Assembly: GCA_036393295.1 (NCBI GenBank)
Contig: DASWHF010000153.1
Location: 1-18,823, forward strand
Direction of reading: 5' to 3'
Source of the DNA: DASWHF01 sp036393295
GTDB lineage: Bacteria; Pseudomonadota; Gammaproteobacteria; Acidiferrobacterales; UBA6901
Length of the DNA: 18,823 nt
Position 1 is the stretch's first letter, and every line of letters starts with the position of its first letter. Position numbers and translations under genes: made by a program. Positions 7,303 to 15,808 of the stretch are shown piece by piece. Below the pieces are notes generated by a model. The model was not told the origin of the DNA, made no database searches, and saw only the letters and a list, made by a program, of their open reading frames with translations.

Positions 7303-7986
7303 ATGGTCCGACGCACGCGCGACAAAGCGCTCGAAACCCGCAACCGCATCCTCGACGCCGCCGAGCGGCTGTTCAGCGAGCAAGGCGTATCCCACACCTC
7401 GCTCGCGGATATCGCCAAGGCGGCCGGCGTCACGCGCGGCGCGATCTACTGGCATTTCCGCGACAAGGGCGAGGTGTTCACCGCCATGGTCGACCGGGTG
7501 ACGCTGCCGATGGACGAGATGGGCGCCTGCGGCGCCGGCCCGCGGGCCGCCGACCCGCTCGGGGCGGTGCGCGCGTCGGCGCTGTTCGTGCTCGAGCGCG
7601 CCACCAGCGACCCGCAGTGCCGGCGGGTCTTCGACGTCATGGTGCACAAGTGCGAGTACCTGGACGAGATGGTTGAGGTCAAGCAGCGCATGGCCAAATC
7701 CCAGCAGGCCTGCGTACGCAACGCCGAGCAGGCGTTTCGCGACGCCATCGGGCGCGGTCAGCTCCCGGCGGGCGTCGACCCGCGCCTGGCGGCCGTCGGG
7801 CTGGACGCGCTGCTGCACGGGCTGATCACCAGCTGGCTGGCCAATCGCGATTACTTTCCGCTCAAGCGCCGCGCCGCGGCGATGATCGACATGTATCTCG
7901 ACGGCCTGCGCCGGGCCGGGCCGGCATCGGCGCCGCGGAGCACCACACGACCGCGCCCCAAGACGGCAAGAAAACGCGCCGGCTGA
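7303..7986 (+). CDS. TetR/AcrR-family transcriptional repressor of the adjacent RND efflux operon
   Basis: 227-residue one-component regulator. The ATG at 7303 gives MVRRTRDKALETRNRILDAA, aligning with the usual AcrR/TtgR N-terminus; the frame is open to 7243, but that start lies inside the operator-promoter. The TetR helix-turn-helix is clear around residues 30-60: HTSLADIAKAAGVTRGAIYW followed by HFRDKGEVF. The C-terminal ligand-binding region is of AcrR type, with LEVKQRM-like and LDALLHGLITSWL helices, and ends in a basic Arg/Lys/Pro tail. Divergent orientation and the shared perfect operator indicate that it represses the pump operon and itself, with derepression by pump substrates (inference from AcrR, TtgR and SmeT). 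Shine-Dalgarno is weak (AGGCAG). Confidence 0.93.
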   Translation: MVRRTRDKALETRNRILDAAERLFSEQGVSHTSLADIAKAAGVTRGAIYWHFRDKGEVFTAMVDRVTLPMDEMGACGAGPRAADPLGAVRASALFVLERATSDPQCRRVFDVMVHKCEYLDEMVEVKQRMAKSQQACVRNAEQAFRDAIGRGQLPAGVDPRLAAVGLDALLHGLITSWLANRDYFPLKRRAAAMIDMYLDGLRRAGPASAPRSTTRPRPKTARKRAG

Positions 7987-8043
7987 CCGGGCGGCGGCCA
8001 CCACTTGTACGGATTCCCCCTAAGCTGTATCTGGTGACCCAGC

Positions 8044-8103
8044 CGTAGGGTGGGGCCCTGCCCCACCGCACCACGAGATGGTGGGGCAGGGCCCCACCCT
8101 ACG
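8044..8103. repeat. Perfect 24-bp inverted repeat (GTAGGGTGGGGC family)
   Basis: Arms at 8044-8067 and 8080-8103 are perfect reverse complements around a 12-nt loop. Each arm is itself a mini-hairpin, GGTGGGGC-CCT-GCCCCACC. An identical 24-mer occurs once more at 12961-12984. It lies downstream of the TetR gene and could act as its terminator-like stem, but has no T run. The layout is REP/BIME-like. Confidence 0.85.
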
Positions 8104-8130
8104 TGTGACTGCCAACGCGTAGCATTCTCC

Positions 8131-8163
8131 CCCTCTCCCTCCGGGAGAGGGATGGGGTGAGGG
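8131..8163. repeat. REP-like hairpin, third copy of the CCCTCTCCC/GGGAGAGGG family
   Basis: CCCTCTCCC (8131-8139) and GGGAGAGGG (8143-8151) form a hairpin followed by the tail ATGGGGTGAGGG. The element matches the two copies at 2681-2755. Confidence 0.85.
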
Positions 8164-8180
8164 CAACTTTGACACCACCC

Positions 8181-8212
8181 CCCTCACCCCCCGCTGATGC
8201 GGGGGGTGAGGG
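8181..8212. repeat. Perfect 14-bp hairpin (CCCTCACCCCCCGC)
   Basis: CCCTCACCCCCCGC (8181-8194) pairs perfectly with GCGGGGGGTGAGGG (8199-8212) around a TGAT loop. Its outer ends, CCCTCACCCC and GGGGTGAGGG, equal the tail of the neighbouring element at 8131-8163, so it is probably a related palindromic unit. It ends 47 nt before the next gene. The remaining bases of this 273-bp gap show no gene. Confidence 0.75.
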
Positions 8213-8259
8213 CCTTACCGCCGATCAACCCACGGCGACAGTAATGGTAAAGTGTGGCG

Positions 8260-9012
8260 ATGCGCATACCCGAGCTGGTCGCCCATCGGGGCTACACCCG
8301 GCATTATCCCGAGAACACGCTGCCCGGGATCGAGGCCGCCATCACCGCCGGCGCGCGCTTCGTCGAGGTCGACGTGCAACTGAGCGCCGACGCGGTGCCG
8401 GTGCTGTTCCACGACCGGCAGCTGCTGCGGGTCTGCGGCGTACCGGGCGCCGTCCATGAGTATCCGCTGGCGGCGCTGCGCAAACTGCGCGCCACCGAGC
8501 ACGAGCGCTTCGGCTACCGCCACACCCGGGTGCGGCTCGCCACGCTCGGCGACCTGGTGGAGCTGATCCACCGCCATCTGCATGTCCAGGTGTTCGTCGA
8601 GATCAAGCGCATCGCCGTCGAGCGCTTCGGCGTCGCGACCGTGCTGCAGCAGGTCTTGGGCACCCTCGAGCCGGTCCGGGACCGCTGCGTGCCGATCTCC
8701 TATTCGCACGAGCTCCTGCTCGCCGCCCGCCGCCAGGGCGTGCGGCGGGTCGGCGCGATACTCGAAAAGTGGCGGCACCGCCGCCGCGACCTGGTCCGGA
8801 CGATCCGCCCCGATTACCTGTTCTGCGACGCTGAGGACCTGCCGCGCTTCGGCCGGCTGAGCGGCGGCGGCGCCGAGCTCGTCATCTACGAGATCGACGA
8901 CGCGCGCCAGGCGCTGGCGCTGGCGCGGCGCGGCGTGGAGTTCATCGAGACCTTCGCGATCGGCGAGCTGCGCGCGCAGATCGAGCTGCTCGCCGCCGAG
9001 CCGCGGGCATGA
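8260..9012 (+). CDS. Glycerophosphodiester phosphodiesterase (GDPD family)
   Basis: 250-residue TIM-barrel enzyme that hydrolyses glycerophosphodiesters (from phospholipid breakdown) to sn-glycerol 3-phosphate and an alcohol. Catalytic signatures are complete: HRG at residues 9-11, PENT at 17-20, E36 and D38 in VEVDVQLS, H51-D52 in LFHD, and E114/K116 in VEIK. Length is that of the short cytoplasmic type; there is no signal peptide. The ATG at 8260 is preferred; an in-frame GTG at 8254 would add two residues, and neither has a strong ribosome-binding site. It overlaps the next gene by ATGA, so the product glycerol 3-phosphate would be handed directly to the adjacent dehydrogenase. A Tyr replaces the usual aromatic of the late strand (VIYEIDD instead of a WTVND-like segment). 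Confidence 0.93.
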   Translation: MRIPELVAHRGYTRHYPENTLPGIEAAITAGARFVEVDVQLSADAVPVLFHDRQLLRVCGVPGAVHEYPLAALRKLRATEHERFGYRHTRVRLATLGDLVELIHRHLHVQVFVEIKRIAVERFGVATVLQQVLGTLEPVRDRCVPISYSHELLLAARRQGVRRVGAILEKWRHRRRDLVRTIRPDYLFCDAEDLPRFGRLSGGGAELVIYEIDDARQALALARRGVEFIETFAIGELRAQIELLAAEPRA

Positions 9013-10178
9013 CGACGCGCTATCCGCTGGTGGTGGTCGGCGGCGGCATCCACGGCGTCGGCGTGGCGCAGGCGGCCGCGGCCCGCGGATATCGGACGCT
9101 GCTGCTGGAGCGCGAAGCGCTCGCCGCCGCCACCTCGCGCAGCTCCAGCAAGCTGATCCACGGCGGACTGCGCTATCTGGAGAGCGCGCAGTTCGGCCTG
9201 GTGCGCGAGTCGCTGCGCGAGCGCGAGCTGCTGCTGCGCCTGGCGCCCGGGCTGGTGCGGCGTGTCGCTTTCCACATCCCGGTCTATCGTCACAGCCGCC
9301 GCGGGCCGTCGACGATCCGCGCCGGGCTCTCGCTCTACGCCCTGCTCGGCAATCTCGGGCGCAACGCGCGCTTCCAACGCCTCACGCGCGGCGACTGGCC
9401 GGGGCTCGACGGCCTGTCGCCCGAAGGTCTGCGCGCCGTGTTCCGCTACCACGACGCCCAGACCGACGATGCGGCCCTGACGCGCGCGGTCATGCGCTCG
9501 GCCGAGTCGCTCGGCGCCGAGCTCGCCTGCCCGGCGGAATTCCTCGGCGCCGAGCGGCACGCCGGCGGCTGGCGCCTGCGCTACCGCGATCGCGCCGGCG
9601 ACCGGGAATGCGACGCCGCGGCCCTGGTGAACGCCGCGGGACCCTGGGTGAACGCGGTGGCGCGCACGATCGCGCCGCCGCCGCCCTGCCCGCCGATCGA
9701 GCTCGTGCAGGGCGCGCATATCGTGCTCGACCGGCGGCTCGCGCGGGGCGCCTATTACCTGGAGGCGCCGCAGGACCGGCGCGCGGTGTTCGTGCTGCCG
9801 TGGCGCGACCGCACGCTGGTCGGCACCACCGAGACGCCGCGCGGCGACACCCCGGTGCCGGCCGCGGCGTTGCCGGAGGAGATCGCCTACCTGGAAGAGG
9901 TCGTGCGGCGCTACTTTCCCGAATGGCGGGAGCGCACCGAGGGCAGCTTCGCGGGCCTGCGCGTGCTGCCGCACGGCAGCGGCCGGATCTTCCACCGGCC
10001 GCGCGACACCGTGCTGGTCGCCGAGCCCGGACACGGTCCGCGCCTGGTGAGCATCTACGGCGGCAAGCTTACCGGCTACCGCGCCACCGCGCAGAAGGTG
10101 ATGCGCATGCTGGCGGCGACGCTGCCGGCGCGGCGCGGCAGCGCCGATACCGCCGAGCTGCCGCTGACGCCCGAGTAA
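9009..10178 (+). CDS. glpD: FAD-dependent glycerol-3-phosphate dehydrogenase, short form (GlpD-like)
   Basis: 389-residue FAD oxidoreductase of the DAO/GlpD family, which oxidises glycerol 3-phosphate to dihydroxyacetone phosphate and feeds electrons to quinone. The dinucleotide-binding loop is VVVGGGIHGVGVA (residues 8-20), and the GlpD signature TSRSSSKLIHGGLRYLE follows near residues 42-58. VNAAGPWVNAVA and the late FAD-binding segment SIYGGKLTGYR are present. Typical bacterial GlpD is about 500 residues with a C-terminal helical domain; here the protein stops soon after the FAD domain (PLTPE end), so the C-terminal DAO_C domain is missing. The ORF is otherwise intact, so this is a short variant rather than visible decay. 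Start ATG overlaps the TGA of the phosphodiesterase gene. A related 2-hydroxyacid oxidase is a less likely reading. Confidence 0.85.
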   Translation: MTTRYPLVVVGGGIHGVGVAQAAAARGYRTLLLEREALAAATSRSSSKLIHGGLRYLESAQFGLVRESLRERELLLRLAPGLVRRVAFHIPVYRHSRRGPSTIRAGLSLYALLGNLGRNARFQRLTRGDWPGLDGLSPEGLRAVFRYHDAQTDDAALTRAVMRSAESLGAELACPAEFLGAERHAGGWRLRYRDRAGDRECDAAALVNAAGPWVNAVARTIAPPPPCPPIELVQGAHIVLDRRLARGAYYLEAPQDRRAVFVLPWRDRTLVGTTETPRGDTPVPAAALPEEIAYLEEVVRRYFPEWRERTEGSFAGLRVLPHGSGRIFHRPRDTVLVAEPGHGPRLVSIYGGKLTGYRATAQKVMRMLAATLPARRGSADTAELPLTPE

Positions 10179-10505
10179 GAACCATTCCACCTCCGACACG
10201 GGCACACCCCTGCGCACTTGCCGGCCCCTATCCATAGGGGCTTCGCCCCCATCACGGCGACAAGCCCGGGAAAGTTGGCTAATCTATAAAACGGGGTTGC
10301 CGCGCGCCCCGGGAAGGTCACGAGAATCGCCGTATCACCAAGCCCGCACCGGGTCCTTCCGCTTTCCGGGAATCTTCACCCCACGCCAGGGACGACACCG
10401 ATCCGCGCGTGCCGCCACGACACCGGTCGTAGCGCCGTGGCGAAGCGTCAAAACCAGGTCGTGCGCGCCCGGCGCGGAACCGCCTCGCCGGAGGCGCGTG
10501 GCGCG
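10179..10505. other. Leader/intergenic region before the GGDEF-EAL gene
   Basis: 327 bases without a supported gene. Visible elements: CCCCTA-TCCA-TAGGGG (10225-10240), which can alternatively fold as GGGGC-TTC-GCCCC (10237-10249); a -10-like TATAAA at 10285-10290 without a good -35; three CCGGGAA words at 10266, 10309 and 10366; and a CGCCTC-GCCG-GAGGCG hairpin (10481-10496) that would enclose the GGAGG ribosome-binding site (10490-10494) of the next gene. No known riboswitch was recognised. The frame is open from a GTG at 10437, but that would add an Arg-rich stretch before the first membrane helix. Confidence 0.5.
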
Positions 10506-12917
10506 ATGCTCATGAAGAACACGAGATACGTCATAGCCTTCGGCTTCGCGGTCGTGCTGGCGCTGCTCATCGCCATCGCGGTCATCGCCGTGCGCGAGAT
10601 GGGCAGCGTCAACCGCCAGCTGCTGGCGATCTTCGAGCACCACAGCATGAACACCGACCTGGTCTTCGCCATGCACCGCGCCGCGCGCGAGCGCGCGCTG
10701 CTGCTGCATGCGATGACGATCACCACCGACCCCTTCGACAAGGACGAGCGCTTCATCCGCTTCAACGAGATGGCGACCGAGTTCGCCATCGCCCGCGAGA
10801 AGCTGCTCAAGATGGAGGTCACGCCGGCGGAGCGCGCCATCCTGATGAAGCAGGGCGAGGCCCTGGCGGTCTCGGTGCCGCTGCAGAACCGCGTCGGCGA
10901 GCTGATCATGGCCGGCCGGACGGCCGAAGCCAACCGCGTGCTGCTCAACGACGCGATCCCGGCGCAGAACATGGTCCTCGACCAGCTCACCGAGCTCATC
11001 AACCTGCAGGTGCGGCTGGGCCGCGAGCAGATCACCCGCGCCGCCAACGCCTACCGCTACGCCTATGCGTTCATGACGCTGCTCGGCGCCGCGGCCTTCC
11101 TGGTCGGCGTGGTCATCGCCCTGTACGTCGCGCGCCGCGCGGCCCAGGCCGAGAACGCGCTGTTTCACGAGAAGGAATTGGCCCAGGTGACGCTGCATTC
11201 GATCGGCGACGCGGTGATCACCACCGACACCGCGGGCCGGATCGGCTACCTCAATCCGGTCGCCGAGCAGATGACCGGCTGGCAGGCGGCGGCCGCGCAG
11301 GGCGAGCCGCTCAATCGGGTCTTCAACATCATCGACGAGAACACCCGCGACCCGATCGCCCCCCGCAGCGGCGCCGCGGACAAGGCCGACGCCGCCATCC
11401 CCGGCAGCGAGCATGTCCTGCTGATCCGCAAGGACGGCCAGGAGTTCGTCATCGAGAACTCGTCGGCGCCGATCCGCGACAGCGACGGCCGCGTGATCGG
11501 CTCGGTGCTGGTGTTCCGCGACGTGACGCGCGCACGCTTCCTCGCCCAACAGCTCACCTGGCACGCCAGCCACGACGCGCTCACCGGCCTGGTCAACCGC
11601 CGCGAGTTCGAGCACCAGCTCAGGCAGCTGCTGGAAAACGCCGAGACCCTCGACAAGCACCATGCGCTGCTCTACATCGATCTCGATCAGTTCAAAATCG
11701 TCAACGACACCTGCGGCCACGTGGCCGGCGACGAGCTGCTGCGCCAGCTCGCCACGATCCTCGGCAGCAAGCTGCGCGAGTCGGACATCCTGGCGCGCCT
11801 CGGCGGCGACGAGTTCGGCGTGCTGCTGGAGGGTTGCCCGCTCGACCAGGCGCAGCGCATCGCCAACGAGCTGCGCGAGGCGGTGCAGGACTTCCGCTTC
11901 GTGTGGCTGGACAAGGTGTTCGAGGTCGGTGTCAGCATCGGCCTGGTGGCGATCGACGCGGCCGGCGGGCACGACCTGGCGAGCGTCCTGAGCGCCGCCG
12001 ACGAGGCCTGCTACGCGGCCAAGGATCGCGGCCGCAACCGCGTGCACGTCTACCAGCCGGACGACACCGAGCTCGCCCAGCGCCACGGCGAGATGCAGTG
12101 GGTGACGCGCATCAACCGCGCCTTCGACGAGGGGCGCTTCCGGCTCTACAGCCAGTCCATCGTGCCGCTCGCCGGCGCACGCGGCGACGCCTCGCATTAC
12201 GAGATCCTGCTGCGCATGATCGACGAGTCCGGCGACGTCGTGCCGCCGATGGCCTTCATTCCGGCGGCCGAGCGCTACGGCATCATGCCGGCGATCGACC
12301 GCTGGGTGGTGCGCACGCTGTTCCAGCAGCACGGGCAGTTCCTGCGCGACACGGCCGCGGACAACGGCGGCGGCGTGCTGTTCGCCGTCAACCTGTCGGG
12401 CGCGACCGTCAACGACGACAAATTCATGGACTACCTGCGCGACCAGATCGCGCTGCACCGCATCCCGCCGCAGGTGCTGTGTTTCGAGATCACCGAGACC
12501 GCGGCGATCACCAGCCTGAACAAGGCCTCGTACTTCATGTACAAGCTCAAGCAGGTCGGCTGCCGGTTCGCGCTCGACGATTTCGGCAGCGGCATGTCGT
12601 CGTTCGCCTATCTCAAGAACCTGCCGGTGGACTTTCTCAAGATCGACGGCTCGTTCGTGGTCGACATGACCCACGATCCGGTGGACTACGCGCTGGTGGA
12701 GGCCATCAACCGCATCGGTCACGTGCTCGGGATCCGCACCATCGCCGAGTCCGCCGAGACGCCGGCCATCCTGGCCGCGCTGGCGGAGCTGGGCGTCGAC
12801 TACGTCCAGGGCGACGCGGTCGGCGCGCCGGCACTGCTCGACCAGTTCATCGCCCCCGCGACCCGGCGCCCGCCGGCGGCGACGCGCGGCAAGCGTCCCA
12901 GCAAACCCAAGGTCTGA
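10506..12917 (+). CDS. Membrane-bound diguanylate cyclase/phosphodiesterase (4-helix sensor, PAS, GGDEF, EAL)
   Basis: 803-residue cyclic-di-GMP enzyme. Order of parts: TM1 (about 7-27), a periplasmic helical sensor of four-helix-bundle type (about 30-183), TM2 (about 184-208), a PAS domain (about 225-340, LHSIGDAVITTDTAGRIGYL then VFRDVTRAR), GGDEF (about 355-520) and EAL (about 540-795). The cyclase signature GGDEF is exact (433-437), and the inhibitory I-site RESD lies five residues before it (424-427). The EAL side has EILLR in place of EALLR (E566), AVNLSG, FEITE, DDFG (691-694), LKIDG (K712) and the late VQG (Q768), so most catalytic residues are present. The segment after Q768 (GDAVGAP) departs from the usual GYxFxxPxP. 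Start ATG 10506 is preferred (a second ATG lies at 10512). It probably senses an extracytoplasmic and a cytoplasmic signal; net activity cannot be predicted. Confidence 0.93.
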   Translation: MLMKNTRYVIAFGFAVVLALLIAIAVIAVREMGSVNRQLLAIFEHHSMNTDLVFAMHRAARERALLLHAMTITTDPFDKDERFIRFNEMATEFAIAREKLLKMEVTPAERAILMKQGEALAVSVPLQNRVGELIMAGRTAEANRVLLNDAIPAQNMVLDQLTELINLQVRLGREQITRAANAYRYAYAFMTLLGAAAFLVGVVIALYVARRAAQAENALFHEKELAQVTLHSIGDAVITTDTAGRIGYLNPVAEQMTGWQAAAAQGEPLNRVFNIIDENTRDPIAPRSGAADKADAAIPGSEHVLLIRKDGQEFVIENSSAPIRDSDGRVIGSVLVFRDVTRARFLAQQLTWHASHDALTGLVNRREFEHQLRQLLENAETLDKHHALLYIDLDQFKIVNDTCGHVAGDELLRQLATILGSKLRESDILARLGGDEFGVLLEGCPLDQAQRIANELREAVQDFRFVWLDKVFEVGVSIGLVAIDAAGGHDLASVLSAADEACYAAKDRGRNRVHVYQPDDTELAQRHGEMQWVTRINRAFDEGRFRLYSQSIVPLAGARGDASHYEILLRMIDESGDVVPPMAFIPAAERYGIMPAIDRWVVRTLFQQHGQFLRDTAADNGGGVLFAVNLSGATVNDDKFMDYLRDQIALHRIPPQVLCFEITETAAITSLNKASYFMYKLKQVGCRFALDDFGSGMSSFAYLKNLPVDFLKIDGSFVVDMTHDPVDYALVEAINRIGHVLGIRTIAESAETPAILAALAELGVDYVQGDAVGAPALLDQFIAPATRRPPAATRGKRPSKPKV

Positions 12918-12960
12918 CGCCGGGCGGCGACCCGTCGCCGAGGCGCCGTGCCTGCGGCAG

Positions 12961-12984
12961 CGTAGGGTGGGGCCCTGCCCCACC
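12961..12984. repeat. Dispersed 24-mer repeat, third copy (GTAGGGTGGGGC family)
   Basis: Identical to both arms of the inverted repeat at 8044-8103. It sits in the 86-bp gap between the convergent GGDEF-EAL and kinase genes. Its internal stem GGTGGGGC/GCCCCACC (CCT loop) could slow transcription from both sides, but there is no T tract. Confidence 0.85.
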
Positions 12985-13000
12985 GTTACATCTGCGATCG

Positions 13001-14447
13001 TCAATCGCCCGACGACAACGCCGTGTCCAACGCCTGACGCCAGCGCGCACAGCGCTCGCGCAGCGCGGGATTCGCGCGCGGCCTGAAGTCGCGGCCCGGC
13101 GCCAGCGCCGGCCAATCGGCCGGCTGGCCGGCGACCAGGAAGGCGGTGCCGCGCGCCGTGGCTTCCTGCTCGGCGGGCCGGTGCACAGCCAGGCCGCTCA
13201 GGTCGGCGAGACGCTGGCACAGACCGTCGAGTTGCGCGAGCCCGCCGCCCGCCTGCAGCCGCGACGGCCGATCCAGCGCCGCCGCCATCGCCTCCAGGTT
13301 CGCCTGCAGCAGAAAGACGACGCTTTCGACGATCGCCGCCGCCTCCCCCGCCGGCGACGGCGCGGCGCCGACGAAGCGCGGCGTGAACTGCGCGCGCCAG
13401 AACGGCGAGCCCAGCCCGGAGACGCCGTTGAGGAACAGCGGCGGATCGTGCTCCTGGTCCAGCCAGCCTGGCAACCGGGCCTCGATATCGCCGATGCCGC
13501 GCCGCTCCCGCCACCAGGCGAGCGCGCTGCCGGCGCCGTTCACCGTGCCCTCCAGGACGTGGACGGCGGACTCGCCGTCCTGGAAGACGATGCCGGTCAG
13601 CAGCCGCGGCGCCTGTCGCGGCACGGCGCCGGTGATGCGCTGCACGAATGCGCCCGTGCCGATATTGATATACGCGACATCGGCTCGCGGTGTGCCGTTG
13701 GCGAACAATGCGGCCGACTGGTCGCCGGTGAGCAGTTGCAACGGCAGCCCGCCGGCCGGCGTGGCCAGGGTGCCGTAGGCGTGTCGCGTCGGCACACAAC
13801 GCGGCAGCGCGGCACGCGGGATGTCGAACAGCGCGAGCAGCGCCGCGTCCCAGTCGCGCGTGCCGAGGTTCCACAGCAGGGTGCGCGCCGCGTTGGCCGG
13901 ATCGGCGAGCAGCGGCCGCTCGTCGAGCAGCCGCTGGACGAGAAAGCTCGCCAGCGGGCCGAAGGCGAGATCGCCAGCAGCGGCGGCGGCGCGCACGGCG
14001 GGCAGATGGTCCAGGCACCAGCGCAGCTTGCTGGCGCCGTAGTGGGCGTTCGGGTAGAGACCGGTGCGCCGATGGATGTCGTCGCCGTGCGGCGCGAAGC
14101 GTTCGATCCAGGCGTGCGCGCGCCGGTCCTGCCAGCTCAGCACCGGCGACAGCGCGCGGCCGTCACGACTGTCCCAGCAGACGATGCTGGAGCGCTGGGT
14201 GGCGAGGCCGGCGGCGCGCACGCGGCGCGCGTCGGCGCCGAGCCCGGCATAGGCGTCGGCGATCGCGGCGCGCAGCGAATCGACCAGCTCCTCGGGATCC
14301 TGCTCGACCCGGTCCTCGCCCGGTCGCGTCACCGCCACCTCGCGCAGGCCGCGTGCGCGCGGGCGGCCGCGGGCGTCGAATACCAGCGCCCGGCTGGCGT
14401 GGCCGCCCTGGTCGAGGGCCAGGTAGAGCGCGTCACTCGCCGGGGCG

Positions 14448-14461
<14 letters not shown>
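13001..14461 (-). CDS. FGGY-family carbohydrate kinase, glycerol-kinase-like
   Basis: 486-residue ATP-dependent sugar/polyol kinase. It aligns by eye with glycerol kinase along its length: LDQGGHASRALVFD (residues 16-29) at the position of the GlpK DQGTTSSRAIVFD loop, SWQDRRAHAW (109-118), TGLYPNAHYGASKLRWCLDH, NAARTLLWNLGTRDWD, and catalytic Asp247 in LTGDQSAALF. YINIGTGAFV marks the second ATPase fold. The phosphate-binding loop has GGHAS rather than GTTSS, so this is a divergent clade and substrate is uncertain. The presence of glycerol-3-phosphate dehydrogenase and phosphodiesterase genes 3-5 kb away favours glycerol. The start at 14461 is chosen because the family N-terminus begins there; it overlaps the end of cysQ by 14 nt, implying translational coupling. 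The frame extends further upstream into cysQ, which is judged overprinting. Confidence 0.88.
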
Positions 14462-15260
<799 letters not shown>

Positions 15261-15358
15261 CCAGCCTCCTCGTTCCGGTATCCCGGTCCCGGGACTTCAA
15301 GCTTAGTCCTTTTCGTCGCATGGCAAAACCGCGCCAGAGTGTCTCGTGCCCCAGGCTT

Positions 15359-15367
15359 TGCTAGACT
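15359..15367 (+). promoter_or_regulatory. Possible extended -10 promoter of the STAS-like gene
   Basis: TGCTAGACT has the TGn extended -10 arrangement, with a 4/6 match to TATAAT (15362-15367), about 66 nt upstream of the start codon. No convincing -35 is seen. Weak evidence, listed because the gene needs a promoter in this 173-bp divergent gap. Confidence 0.25.
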
Positions 15368-15433
15368 AAGGCCCGCGCCGCACCGCGGCCGACTGTCAGA
15401 CTGTTTCCGGAACCCGCGCACGAGGCCAGCATC

Positions 15434-15781
15434 ATGATCGTCATCGAAGAGGACAAGGACCTGCTCAAGGCCAACATCTACGCCGAGCTGACCCTGAACG
15501 ACTACCGGGAGCTGGAGAAGGCGATCACCGCCAAGCTCAAGAAGCGCCGCAAGCTCCACCTGCTGCTCGATCTGCGCAACATGTCCGGGTTCACGGTGGA
15601 CGTCGCCTGGGAGGATCTCAAGTTCACCCGCAGCCACCCGCACGACTTCGCGCGCATCGGCGTGCTGAGCTCCGACCAGTGGACCTCCTGGCTCGGCTGG
15701 CTAGGCACCGCCTTCACCGACGCCGAGGTCCAGACCTTCACCGAGCCCGAGCCGGCGCTGGCCTGGGCGCGGGGGCGTTGA
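15434..15781 (+). CDS. SpoIIAA/STAS-like (SEC14-fold) small cytoplasmic protein
   Basis: 115-residue protein of the SpoIIAA-like STAS/SEC14 family (PF11964-type). It shows the typical run: N-terminal strand MIVIEEDKDLLKANIYAELT, a central LHLLLDLRNMSGFTVDVAWE beta-alpha unit (about residues 36-55), DLKF, then FARIGVLSSDQWTSWLGWL and a C-terminal AEVQTFTEPEPALAWAR, where the last helix carries the common EPxxALAWxR ending. Biochemical role is not established for most members; membrane-associated regulation or lipid binding are the usual guesses. No signal peptide. Shine-Dalgarno is modest (CGAGG). It is transcribed alone, divergent from cysQ and convergent with the peptidase gene 27 bp away. 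Confidence 0.85.
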   Translation: MIVIEEDKDLLKANIYAELTLNDYRELEKAITAKLKKRRKLHLLLDLRNMSGFTVDVAWEDLKFTRSHPHDFARIGVLSSDQWTSWLGWLGTAFTDAEVQTFTEPEPALAWARGR

Positions 15782-15808
15782 CAGAAAACCCGGGGGTTCT
15801 GCGACAGG

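Noticed and set aside
8044..8212. CRISPR array
   Set aside because: The repeats are inverted palindromes of different families, not regularly spaced direct repeats with unique spacers.
10201..10215. Sigma54 promoter (GG...GC) before the GGDEF-EAL gene
   Set aside because: GGCAC is present, but no GC falls at the required 10-nt spacing.
10200..10440. Cyclic-di-GMP riboswitch upstream of the GGDEF-EAL gene
   Set aside because: The conserved GCAAA and CGCAAAGCC-type segments of known cyclic-di-GMP aptamers are absent; only generic hairpins are seen.
10335..14018. Very long open frame on the minus strand opposite the GGDEF-EAL gene and overlapping the kinase gene
   Set aside because: Composition is repetitive Arg/His/Val/Asp with no recognisable domain; it is a high-GC antisense shadow.
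15782..15808. Terminator between the STAS-like and peptidase genes
   Set aside because: The CAGAA/TTCTG arms are interrupted by mismatches, leave no loop, and have no T tract.
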